Source of the DNA: Bulleidia sp.
GTDB lineage: Bacteria; Bacillota_I; Bacilli_A; Erysipelotrichales; Erysipelotrichaceae
Direction of reading: 5' to 3'
DNA: 13,545 nucleotides
NCBI GenBank assembly: GCA_016293365.1
Contig: JAEDEK010000047.1
Span: 1 to 13,545 of the forward strand
Below the pieces are notes generated by a model. The model saw nothing but the letters and a program-made list of their open reading frames with translations, made no database searches and was not told the DNA's origin. Numbering within the stretch: the first letter of the stretch is position 1; each line of letters opens with the position of its first letter. A program made the translations under genes and the position numbers. Below, one piece after another: positions 7,237-13,337 of the stretch.

Positions 7237-7714
7237 ACATGAGATTTCTCAGCTTTTCAAGAACAGTCCGTGCTTCCTGTTCCTTCAGATAGCAGATTCC
7301 TTTTTTCGGATCTCTGCGCAGGATGATTGCCACACCACGTGCACTTGGATCCCGATCAGCCAGGACTGCCAGTGCATCATCATATCTCTGGCTTGGAGAC
7401 TGCGCTGCGTTGTAGATAATGCGGTATTCATTTCCAATGGAAGGCATGGAAAGCTCAATCAGTTCACGATGATCGTTGTATGGATCATCAAACTGTTCCC
7501 GGATGATCTTGTTTGTTTCAAAGAAAATCGTGTCAATGAAATGCTCGGATGTATGATGTATATCAACGGTTCTTTTCGTATCATCCGTATAGTAGGTACG
7601 CAGAATCAGAGATCCTTTGCATACGATCGGACTCTGACTGCCATAGAAGGCAACGGTATATACTTTATGGATGTTGTAATCAAATGGATAATAATAAGAT
7701 CTTTTTTCCGACAT
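7235..7714 (-). CDS. Conserved-looking hypothetical protein, unrecognised
   Basis: I do not recognise this 159-residue protein, the only clear gene on the - strand. It looks soluble: no signal peptide and no membrane segment. The N-terminal part (about 5-60) is rich in Tyr and beta-prone (RSYYYPFDYN, KVYTVAFYG, SLILRTYY); the middle is acidic and polar (EQFDDPYNDHREL). A mixed segment around 90-135 contains SPSQRYDDALAVLADRDPSARG, and a basic helical C-terminus closes it (EQEARTVLEKLRNLM). The frame extends 13 codons upstream, but the ATG at 7714 is chosen because AGGAG lies 7 bases before it; the longer start has no such site. It has a well-spaced promoter and ends in the shared terminator, so it is a single-gene unit. 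The overlapping + strand frame at 7226-7774 is judged a shadow. No function can be proposed. Confidence 0.75.
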   Translation of the reverse strand: MSEKRSYYYPFDYNIHKVYTVAFYGSQSPIVCKGSLILRTYYTDDTKRTVDIHHTSEHFIDTIFFETNKIIREQFDDPYNDHRELIELSMPSIGNEYRIIYNAAQSPSQRYDDALAVLADRDPSARGVAIILRRDPKKGICYLKEQEARTVLEKLRNLM

Positions 7715-7732
7715 CGTTTTTCTCCTGCTATT

Positions 7733-7761
7733 AATATAAGCCAAACAGGACAACGAATCAA
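7733..7761 (-). promoter_or_regulatory. Promoter of the - strand orphan gene
   Basis: Read on the - strand: TTGATT (7761-7756), 17 bases, TATATT (7738-7733). The start of transcription should fall near 7726, just before the AGGAG ribosome binding site. Its -35 lies within the spacer of the divergent + strand promoter, so the two overlap. Confidence 0.6.
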
Positions 7762-7775
7762 GTTGCGTGTATAAT
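7747..7775 (+). promoter_or_regulatory. Promoter of the comB-like/HAD unit
   Basis: AGGACA (7747-7752), 17 bases, then a perfect TATAAT (7770-7775). The predicted transcription start (about 7782) is nearly at the ribosome binding site AAGGAG (7781-7786), so the leader would be very short, about 14 bases. It overlaps the divergent promoter of the - strand gene. Confidence 0.55.
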
Positions 7776-7795
7776 TACACAAGGAGAAAACATAT

Positions 7796-8485
7796 ATGGA
7801 AATCAGAGTGGAAAGACGTGAGGAAGGAGCACAGAAAGCAGAAGGTCATACGGTCATGATCGATGTGTTCCGTGCCTTTACCCTACAGGCATATGCCTTT
7901 CATCAGGGATGTGAGAAAATCATTCTTGTTCAGTCTGCTGATCAGGCTTTTGATCTGAAACGAAGCCATCCGGAATATATCCTGACTGGTGAAAGGGATG
8001 GTGTAAAAATACCTGGGTTTGATCTTGGTAATTCCCCATCGGCAGTTGCTCGAATGGATCTGAAAGGAAAAACACTTGTTCATACAACGACCAATGGCGT
8101 CAATGGAATCCGATATGCCAGGCATGCAGATCAGATCGTAACGGGTGCTTTTGTCAATGCAAAGGCAACGGCTGAGTATCTGAAACGATGTCATCCGGAC
8201 GTCGTATCGCTTGTTGCGATGGGATGGAGAAACAGGGATACGGAAGAAGATCTTCTCTGTGCGGAATATTTCCGCTCACTCCTGTTGGGATATGAGATGG
8301 ACAGCCTTTCAGACAGACTGCAGCAGCTGCGTTATCAGGAAGGCAGGAAATTCTTCAATCCGGATACACAGGACATTTTCCCACGTGCAGATTTTTCTGC
8401 ATGCATTCAGAAAGACATCTTTGATTTTGCGATCATCATCAACAGGGAGGAAGGATATGACACAGCACGATGCATCCATGCATAG
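7796..8485 (+). CDS. comB: ComB-family protein (2-phosphosulfolactate phosphatase-like)
   Basis: This 229-residue protein matches the ComB family, named after the Mg-dependent phosphatase that turns 2-phosphosulfolactate into sulfolactate in methanogen coenzyme M synthesis. Family motifs are MIDVFRAFT (21-29), TGERDG (64-69), PGFDLGNSP (73-81), TTTNGVNG (97-104) and the acidic pair in TEEDLLCA (149-156). The ribosome binding site is AAGGAG, 9 bases before the ATG. Coenzyme M is not expected in a fermentative Firmicute and no other gene of that pathway is nearby, so the true substrate is probably another phosphoester. The gene is followed by a HAD phosphatase gene that starts 29 bases before its stop, which suggests a shared pathway or at least joint expression. 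Family is firm; function in this organism is not. Confidence 0.85.
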   Translation: MEIRVERREEGAQKAEGHTVMIDVFRAFTLQAYAFHQGCEKIILVQSADQAFDLKRSHPEYILTGERDGVKIPGFDLGNSPSAVARMDLKGKTLVHTTTNGVNGIRYARHADQIVTGAFVNAKATAEYLKRCHPDVVSLVAMGWRNRDTEEDLLCAEYFRSLLLGYEMDSLSDRLQQLRYQEGRKFFNPDTQDIFPRADFSACIQKDIFDFAIIINREEGYDTARCIHA

Positions 8486-9254
8486 AAAGTATTTCTTCTT
8501 TGATATCGATGGAACACTGACAGATGATGCTACACATCTGGTTGTTCCAAGTGCTCTGCGCACATTGCATGCCTTGAAACAGCAGGGACATTTCGTTGCA
8601 ATCGCAACAGGCAGAGCTCACTATAAGGCGGTATCCTTTGCGGAATCAATCGGGATTGAGAATCTTGTATGTGCCGGCGGTGGCTGTCTTGTCAAAGATG
8701 GTCAGGTGATTGAATCCAATGCATTACCGCATGAACAGACTGTTGCCATGCTGCAGAAGGCGGATCGGGATGGAATCGGATGGCTGATCATGAAGGATGA
8801 CAGTGATGGTGTATGGATGAGGGATTTCCGGTTTCTTGAAACAGCCGGATTCCGTAAGGAACTGACTACCTATCATTATGATCCATCTTTTGATTACCAC
8901 GACACCAGGACCATCTTCAAATTCTATCTTGCCTATACAAAGGAAATGGAAAAGGATCTTCCATGGATCGATGAAATGGGAAGACTGCGTATGACAGAAG
9001 ACTACTGCATCTATCAGTATGATGAAAAGAAGAAGGGGATCATGTCCATGATGGACCATCTGCAGGCACCCTATGAGGATGTTGTCGTGTTTGGGGATGG
9101 CATGAATGATCTTGTCATGTTTGATCCGATGTGGACTTCCATCGCTATGGGAAATGGAGAAGAAAAGCTGAAACAGAAGGCAGACTATGTAACGGCAGCC
9201 AATACAGACGACGGCATTGAAAAAGCATGCCGCAGATTCGGCTGGATCCGGTAA
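8457..9254 (+). CDS. Cof-type HAD-IIB family hydrolase
   Basis: A 265-residue member of the HAD superfamily, subclass IIB (Cof type), whose members remove phosphate from sugar phosphates, nucleotides or cofactors such as FMN and PLP. Catalytic motifs are all present: motif I FFDIDGT with Asp16 (nucleophile) and Asp18, motif II Thr51 in IATGR, motif III Lys near 191-193 (EKKKG), and motif IV GDGMND with Asp214 and Asp218. Residues of about 80-185 form the cap. The frame is open from 8211, but the upstream part overlaps the previous gene. The ATG at 8457 has GGGAGG 6 bases before it and places motif I close to the N-terminus as usual. It overlaps the comB-like gene by 29 bases. The substrate cannot be predicted. 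I see no clear terminator after it. Confidence 0.93.
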   Translation: MTQHDASMHRKYFFFDIDGTLTDDATHLVVPSALRTLHALKQQGHFVAIATGRAHYKAVSFAESIGIENLVCAGGGCLVKDGQVIESNALPHEQTVAMLQKADRDGIGWLIMKDDSDGVWMRDFRFLETAGFRKELTTYHYDPSFDYHDTRTIFKFYLAYTKEMEKDLPWIDEMGRLRMTEDYCIYQYDEKKKGIMSMMDHLQAPYEDVVVFGDGMNDLVMFDPMWTSIAMGNGEEKLKQKADYVTAANTDDGIEKACRRFGWIR

Positions 9255-9271
9255 AAACTGCATTTCCTGCA

Positions 9272-9300
9272 TTGTCAACAGGCTGGAAGTATGATAATAT
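9272..9300 (+). promoter_or_regulatory. Candidate promoter of rplS
   Basis: TTGTCA (9272-9277, five of six) is followed at 15 bases by GATAAT (9293-9298, five of six), or at 17 bases by TAATAT (9295-9300) with a TGA extension in front. Either reading puts the transcription start near 9305-9307 and leaves a leader of about 93 bases before rplS. Confidence 0.55.
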
Positions 9301-9304
9301 TCTA

Positions 9305-9398
9305 CCTGCGCAAATGATGCGTATCGCTGTTCCGCTGACAGATTGATGGTCATGAGCAGTTAAGATTCATTGACAGATATGTAAAGGAGAAAAAGAAA
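9305..9398 (+). ncRNA. rplS 5' leader, candidate L19 autoregulatory RNA
   Basis: Leaders in front of rplS in low-GC Gram-positives form a known putative autoregulatory family (L19 leader). Here the leader can fold by eye into a small hairpin, TGCGC (9307-9311) with GCGTA (9319-9323), and a basal stem, TATC-gc-TGT (9322-9330) with ACAGATA (9373-9379). The basal stem encloses TGAC/GTCA (9336-9339 with 9349-9352). The basal stem ends 3 bases before the ribosome binding site AAAGGAGA (9383-9390), a sensible place for control of translation. I could not compare it with the family model. Confidence 0.4.
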
Positions 9399-9746
9399 AT
9401 GGATTTAAGTCTGGTTGAAAAGATTACAAGAGAACAGCTCCGTACAGACATCCCTGCTTTCAAGGTAGGTGACACTGTAAAGGTTCATGTTCGTATCAAG
9501 GAAGGTGCCAAGACACGTATTCAGATGTACGAAGGTGTTGTTGTTGATAGAAACAACGGCGGTATCGGTGCTACATTCACAGTCCGTAAGATCTCTTCCG
9601 GTGTTGGCGTTCAGAGAACATTCCCTGTTCATTCCCCAATCATCGACAAGATCGAAGTCGTACGTCGTGGTAGGGTCAGAAGAGCTAAGCTCACATACCT
9701 CAAGGGTCTGTCTGCTAAGAACGCACGTATCAAGGAAGATCGTTAA
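9399..9746 (+). CDS. rplS: 50S ribosomal protein L19
   Basis: L19 is a 50S subunit protein located near the 30S interface. The 115-residue length is normal. Recognisable blocks are IPAFKVGDTVKVHVRIKEG (about 18-36), RIQMYEGVVV, GIGATFTVRKISSGVGVQR and the family signature VRRGRVRRAKLTYLKG (about 88-103). A strong ribosome binding site, AAAGGAGA, lies 9 bases before the ATG. In many Firmicutes rplS follows rpsP-rimM-trmD; here those genes are not upstream and a HAD phosphatase gene is instead, so it has its own promoter and leader. A strong terminator follows directly, making it a single-gene transcript. Its codons (cgt for Arg, aag for Lys) look biased toward high expression, as expected. Confidence 0.98.
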   Translation: MDLSLVEKITREQLRTDIPAFKVGDTVKVHVRIKEGAKTRIQMYEGVVVDRNNGGIGATFTVRKISSGVGVQRTFPVHSPIIDKIEVVRRGRVRRAKLTYLKGLSAKNARIKEDR

Positions 9747-9758
9747 TCCGGATTCTCA

Positions 9759-9798
9759 AAAAGGAAGCAGAAATCTGCTTCCTTTTCCTTTGTTTTTT
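9759..9798 (+). terminator. Rho-independent terminator after rplS
   Basis: AAAAGGAAGCAG (9759-9770) and CTGCTTCCTTTT (9775-9786) form a perfect 12-base-pair stem with an AAAT loop, followed by CCTTTGTTTTTT. It lies 12 bases after the rplS stop. Confidence 0.93.
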
Positions 9799-9878
9799 AA
9801 GAAATGTTAAAAATTGCTTTCTGTAAACGGTTACTGTTGTATGGGAAACCAAATCTTTCCTGAATTGTCCTGGAAACA

Positions 9879-9887
9879 TGTTATAAT
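9879..9887 (+). promoter_or_regulatory. Extended -10 promoter of lepB
   Basis: TGTTATAAT is a perfect extended -10 element (TG, one base, TATAAT at 9882-9887). No good -35 is seen at 16-18 bases (CTGAAT at best), which is usual for extended -10 promoters. Transcription should start near 9894, about 3 bases before the lepB ATG at 9897. Confidence 0.65.
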
Positions 9888-9896
9888 GTACGAACT

Positions 9897-10637
9897 ATGG
9901 AAAAGAAAAATATGGAAATCAGCGAGACGCAGGTCATGCAGACTCTGACGGACGCAGATGAATATGACAGCGGTGACTTCGATTCGGAAGAATACGATTA
10001 TGAAGATGATCTGGATCTGAATGAAACATCCGTACTGGAACGATTGACGGATCCTGATCTGGATGAAAAGATCGTAAAGAAGGAAAGAAAACCGCAGAAG
10101 AATTCCGCCTTCAGGGAAGTGCTCAGTTTCCTGCGGGATCTGGCTGTATCAATGGCGGTCATCCTTCTGATCTGTAACTTTGTCTTAAGGCCGGTTCGTG
10201 TCTATGGAGATTCCATGTATCCGACACTGCTGAATGGTGCAATCGGTTTCTCCAATGTCATCGGATTCAAGACAGGGGAGCTGAAGCGATTTGACATTGC
10301 GATCATCTATGTCGAAGAAAAGAATGAATACCTTGTCAAACGTGTCATTGGACTTCCAGGAGAAACACTTTCCTACCGTTATGGGCAGCTGTTCATCAAT
10401 GGAGAAATGGTGGATGAACCGTTCCTGGATCAGGCATACGTGGAACAGTGTGGTCAGTATTTCATGTCCGATGTTTCTGAAATCACATTGGGTGAAGATG
10501 AATACTACTGCCTTGGCGATAATCGTCCTGCCTCTTCTGACTCACGTTATTACGGCCCGTTTAAAAAAGAACAGATCCGTTCCAAAGGTGTACTGGTTCT
10601 TTGGCCATTCTCGGATTTCGGGTTGCATACATGGTAA
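9897..10637 (+). CDS. lepB: Type I signal peptidase with long acidic N-terminal extension
   Basis: LepB is the membrane serine protease that cuts signal peptides from exported proteins on the outer side of the membrane. The catalytic dyad is Ser106 in YGDSMYPTL and Lys148 in YLVKRVIGLPGE. The later boxes CLGDNRPASSDSRYYGP (205-221) are intact. One membrane segment lies at about 81-98, just before the Ser box, as in Gram-positive type I enzymes. Unusual is the cytoplasmic N-terminus of about 75 residues: residues 18-59 are very acidic (many Asp, Glu and Tyr), followed by a basic stretch (KKERKPQK) before the membrane. The 246-residue total exceeds typical Bacillus enzymes (about 180-190) mainly because of this. 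No ribosome binding site precedes the ATG at 9897; ATG codons at 9912 and 9936 are alternative starts. A terminator follows. Confidence 0.93.
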   Translation: MEKKNMEISETQVMQTLTDADEYDSGDFDSEEYDYEDDLDLNETSVLERLTDPDLDEKIVKKERKPQKNSAFREVLSFLRDLAVSMAVILLICNFVLRPVRVYGDSMYPTLLNGAIGFSNVIGFKTGELKRFDIAIIYVEEKNEYLVKRVIGLPGETLSYRYGQLFINGEMVDEPFLDQAYVEQCGQYFMSDVSEITLGEDEYYCLGDNRPASSDSRYYGPFKKEQIRSKGVLVLWPFSDFGLHTW

Positions 10638-10641
10638 TATG

Positions 10642-10668
10642 ACTCTGCCTTCTGCAGAGTTTTTATTT
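10642..10668 (+). terminator. Rho-independent terminator after lepB
   Basis: ACTCTGC (10642-10648) pairs with GCAGAGT (10654-10660) around a five-base loop, then TTTTATTT. It starts 4 bases after the lepB stop. Confidence 0.85.
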
Positions 10669-10695
10669 GCTTTTGTGCGATGAATCCGCCATAAT
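10667..10695 (+). promoter_or_regulatory. Candidate promoter of the C45-family gene
   Basis: TTGCTT (10667-10672), 17 bases, then CATAAT (10690-10695, five of six). It begins at the tail of the lepB terminator. Transcription would start near 10702, one base before the ATG at 10703. Confidence 0.5.
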
Positions 10696-10702
10696 GTGAC
10701 GT

Positions 10703-11752
10703 ATGAGTGAAAACAGGAACATCCGTGATCTGCATGGAACACCATATCAGATCGGCTGCCTTTCCGGCAGTTATTTTAACGGTAGAGTGAAGATTGAACT
10801 GGATGATATCGTATCCTTTATGGCCAGGTTCCCGCAGGCCGTTTTTTCCGTTGTTCAGCAGATGAAACAGCTGCAGCAGAAATACCCGTACTGTTATGAG
10901 GAAACCATCGGGAAAGCGGATGGACTTGGTATTGACAGGCACGTCTATATGATGCTCATGCATCCGGAAATCCTGCAGGAAGGCCATGAGTCATGTACAA
11001 CCATTATGGTAAAGAATACGGATGGTTCCGTTTCTTTGTGTCATAACGAAGACGATGTATTCCGTAAAGGGAATCTGTCCTTTGTCAGAGTGCATACACA
11101 GGATGGCTGGTTTATCACAAATGATATGTACAACATGCCCTTTGGCAATGGCATCTGCATTCATCAAAGTGGTCTGATCCGTACAATCAATTACTGTCAT
11201 GATACAGCACACACCGGTATTTCCAGATATTATGCCCAAAGGCATATTGCCCAGGCTGGTACGATTGCAGATCTGAAAAGAAAAGCCATGGAAACAAAAC
11301 CTGCATCTGGTTATCATGTCAATGTGATTGACTGTGATCATCGTCATGGACAGAGTCTGGAAGTCAGAAATGATGGTATCCATGGGAAGGATCTGTCCTT
11401 GTTTCTGGTACATACAAACCATTTCATGTATGACATTTCCAAAGATCAGTACTGTACACAACCAATAGGAAACAGTATCTTCCGCTATGAAACTGTGCAA
11501 CAGCAGATGCAGATGGATCATGCATGGAATATGGACAGGTTGAAACAGATTCTTTCCATCCATACAGAAGATCCTGCCACGTCCATCTTTCAATGTCACA
11601 GTGATGCCAATCGGACACTGTTTCAGTTCAGTTATGATGGGGTAAGTCAGAAGGCACAGATCAGAGTAACAGAAGATGGGAATACGTTTGCTGTTCCTGT
11701 TTCAAAACAGAACGATACAGACGATGATGGAAACAGACGATATGGGCAATAA
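10703..11752 (+). CDS. C45-family acyltransferase/peptidase (isopenicillin N acyltransferase-like)
   Basis: The 349-residue protein resembles the peptidase C45 / acyl-CoA:6-aminopenicillanate acyltransferase family. These are Ntn hydrolases that cut themselves to expose a catalytic N-terminal Cys. The N-terminal family motif LHGTPYQIGCLSG (10-22) and the self-cleavage site HESCTT are visible, with Cys98 as predicted nucleophile after cleavage between Ser97 and Cys98. SLCHNEDDVF (111-120) matches the GHNED-type motif that follows in the family, and ASGYHVNVIDCD is a further family-like strand. There is no signal peptide, so it is likely cytoplasmic. Bacterial members have varied or unknown amide or acyl substrates; beta-lactam synthesis is not implied. 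It lies between lepB and rbgA, which are often close neighbours in Firmicutes. No ribosome binding site precedes the ATG. Confidence 0.85.
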   Translation: MSENRNIRDLHGTPYQIGCLSGSYFNGRVKIELDDIVSFMARFPQAVFSVVQQMKQLQQKYPYCYEETIGKADGLGIDRHVYMMLMHPEILQEGHESCTTIMVKNTDGSVSLCHNEDDVFRKGNLSFVRVHTQDGWFITNDMYNMPFGNGICIHQSGLIRTINYCHDTAHTGISRYYAQRHIAQAGTIADLKRKAMETKPASGYHVNVIDCDHRHGQSLEVRNDGIHGKDLSLFLVHTNHFMYDISKDQYCTQPIGNSIFRYETVQQQMQMDHAWNMDRLKQILSIHTEDPATSIFQCHSDANRTLFQFSYDGVSQKAQIRVTEDGNTFAVPVSKQNDTDDDGNRRYGQ

Positions 11753-11801
11753 AGAAATTTCATGAAGCATTCAGATATGCATTAAGAAGGAGTGGATTGA
11801 T

Positions 11802-12677
11802 ATGAGTGAAAACAGAAATACCATCAACTGGTATCCAGGACATATGGAAAAAGCAAAACGACAGATGCTGGAACGTCTCAAGGCTGTCGATATGGTCATT
11901 GAAGTCCGGGATGCAAGAATTCCGGATGCCAGTACAAATCCGATGCTGTTATCCATGGTACAGAATAAACCAAGGGTCATCATTCTTTCCAAATGTGATA
12001 TGGCGGACCCTGTTGTGACACAGCAGTGGATTGAAAAGCTGAACAGTGAATCTGTACTGGCCATTGCCCTGGATCTGATGCATGATCCAAAAAGCGGTAA
12101 GAAACTGGTTCAGGCATGTCTGAAAATCATGCAGCCAAAGCGTGAAAAACAGATTGCCCGTGGGATCCGTCCACGTGCCATCCGTGCCATGGCAGCAGGT
12201 ATTCCAAATGTCGGTAAATCCACACTGATCAACCGTATTGCCGGAAAGAATACGGTCAAGGCGGCAGACCGTCCGGGTGTGACAAAATCATTGACATGGA
12301 TTCATGCAGATCCACAGCTGGATCTGTTGGACACCCCAGGTGTATTATGGCCGAAGTTTGATGATCCTCGTACCGGTACGGTACTTGCCATCCTCGGTTC
12401 CATCAATGATGAAATCCTGGACCGCCGCATGATTGCCATGGATGCGATCCACATCATTCAGGATTATTATCCAGGATATCTGGAAAATCTGTATGAAAGC
12501 GGAGAAGTCAATCCCAACGGGATGCTGAAGGCGATTGCGGAAAAACGTCATATTCTCAAAGGGGAAGGTCAGCTGGATACCCGTCAGGCAGCCATTACGT
12601 TTCTGACGGATCTGCGCCATGGAAAACTGGGCAGATTCACATTGGAGAAGCCGTATGAAAAAACAGAAGAAAATTAA
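11802..12677 (+). CDS. rbgA: Ribosome biogenesis GTPase (50S assembly factor)
   Basis: RbgA (YlqF) is an essential GTPase in Bacillus for a late step of 50S subunit assembly. The 291 residues are close to the 282 of B. subtilis. The GTPase motifs occur in the circularly permuted order of the family: G4 LSKCD (62-66), then G1 GIPNVGKST (133-141), G2 Thr161 in PGVTK and G3 DTPG (177-180). The N-terminal NWYPGHMEKAKRQ holds His14, which corresponds to the catalytic His9 of B. subtilis RbgA. The G4 motif has Ser in place of the usual Asn of NKxD. The C-terminal domain (about 200-285) is the expected RNA-binding part. The ribosome binding site AGAAGGAG (11785-11792) is strong. The downstream gene starts before its stop. 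Confidence 0.97.
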   Translation: MSENRNTINWYPGHMEKAKRQMLERLKAVDMVIEVRDARIPDASTNPMLLSMVQNKPRVIILSKCDMADPVVTQQWIEKLNSESVLAIALDLMHDPKSGKKLVQACLKIMQPKREKQIARGIRPRAIRAMAAGIPNVGKSTLINRIAGKNTVKAADRPGVTKSLTWIHADPQLDLLDTPGVLWPKFDDPRTGTVLAILGSINDEILDRRMIAMDAIHIIQDYYPGYLENLYESGEVNPNGMLKAIAEKRHILKGEGQLDTRQAAITFLTDLRHGKLGRFTLEKPYEKTEEN

Positions 12678-13284
12678 GATCTGTGAGAACACATATGAAC
12701 TGCAGTACTGGGGAGAAAACCGCCTTGTTACAGGGATTGATGAAGCCGGTAGAGGACCTCTTGCCGGACCATTATCCGTTGCGGGTGTTGTTTTTCCACC
12801 AGGATATCATAACGATGAAATCTATGATTCCAAATCATTGAGTGAAAAACAGAGAAACCGGCTGTATGATGTTATCCTGCATGATGCACTATGGTATGAA
12901 ATCATTCTGGTGGATGAAGCTGAAATTGACCGGTACAATATTCTCGAGGCTGATCGGAAAGCGATGACAAAGATTGCGCTGGACAGTCCAGGAGAAGTCA
13001 TACTGACGGATGCGATGAAACTTGGCATTGACCGTCCTGTTATTGACCTTGTCAAAGGGGATCAGAAATCCATCTCCATTGCGGCAGCATCCATTCTTGC
13101 CAAAGTGACAAGAGATCGGATCATGGAAATGTATGATCGGATCTATCCGCAGTATGGTCTGGCCAGAAACAAAGGATATCCGACAAAAGCACATATGGAA
13201 GCCATTGAGCTTTACGGCATCACACCGATTCATCGCAGAAGCTTTGGACCTGTCAAGGCAAAGCAGATGTCATTTGATTTCTGA
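12655..13284 (+). CDS. rnhB: Ribonuclease HII
   Basis: RNase HII cuts the RNA strand of RNA-DNA hybrids and removes single ribonucleotides misplaced in DNA. The 209-residue protein has the four expected acidic metal ligands: Asp29 and Glu30 in GIDEAGRGPLAG, Asp119 in ILTDAM and Asp136 in VKGDQKS. SIAAASILAKVTRDR and the C-terminal NKGYPTKAH and HRRSFGPVK are further family motifs, and YDSKSLSEKQR follows the first box. The frame is open from 12619, but the ATG at 12655 is chosen: GGAG lies 7 bases before it and it places the first box at the usual distance. It overlaps the end of rbgA by 23 bases, so the two are co-expressed. A PCNA-like QMSFDF end at the C-terminus resembles a sliding-clamp-binding peptide, which is an inference. 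Confidence 0.97.
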   Translation: MKKQKKIKICENTYELQYWGENRLVTGIDEAGRGPLAGPLSVAGVVFPPGYHNDEIYDSKSLSEKQRNRLYDVILHDALWYEIILVDEAEIDRYNILEADRKAMTKIALDSPGEVILTDAMKLGIDRPVIDLVKGDQKSISIAAASILAKVTRDRIMEMYDRIYPQYGLARNKGYPTKAHMEAIELYGITPIHRRSFGPVKAKQMSFDF

Positions 13285-13337
13285 AAAAATGCGTGGAATC
13301 TGATATTCCGGTGTATTAAGACTTTACAGGAGGTCTT

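Noticed and set aside
7226..7774. 182-codon open frame on the + strand opposite the orphan gene
   Set aside because: It begins inside the pdp terminator, has no ribosome binding site, and its Ile/Phe/Cys/Ser-rich protein looks like an antisense shadow. The - strand frame has promoter, ribosome binding site and a normal soluble composition.
9370..9375. Perfect TTGACA just before rplS
   Set aside because: The matching -10 position falls on the rplS start codon and has no TATAAT-like sequence; part of it pairs in the proposed leader stem instead.
11802..11815. Identical first 14 bases (encoding MSENR) of the C45-family gene (10703) and rbgA (11802)
   Set aside because: Nearly the same string also occurs at 1282-1293 and, in altered form, near 12840, inside unrelated proteins; upstream sequences differ. 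It looks like favoured codons rather than a repeat or a regulatory element.
13295..13309. Small hairpin GGAAT/ATTCC between rnhB and dprA
   Set aside because: Only five base pairs, AT-containing, and no T-run after it; not convincing as a terminator.
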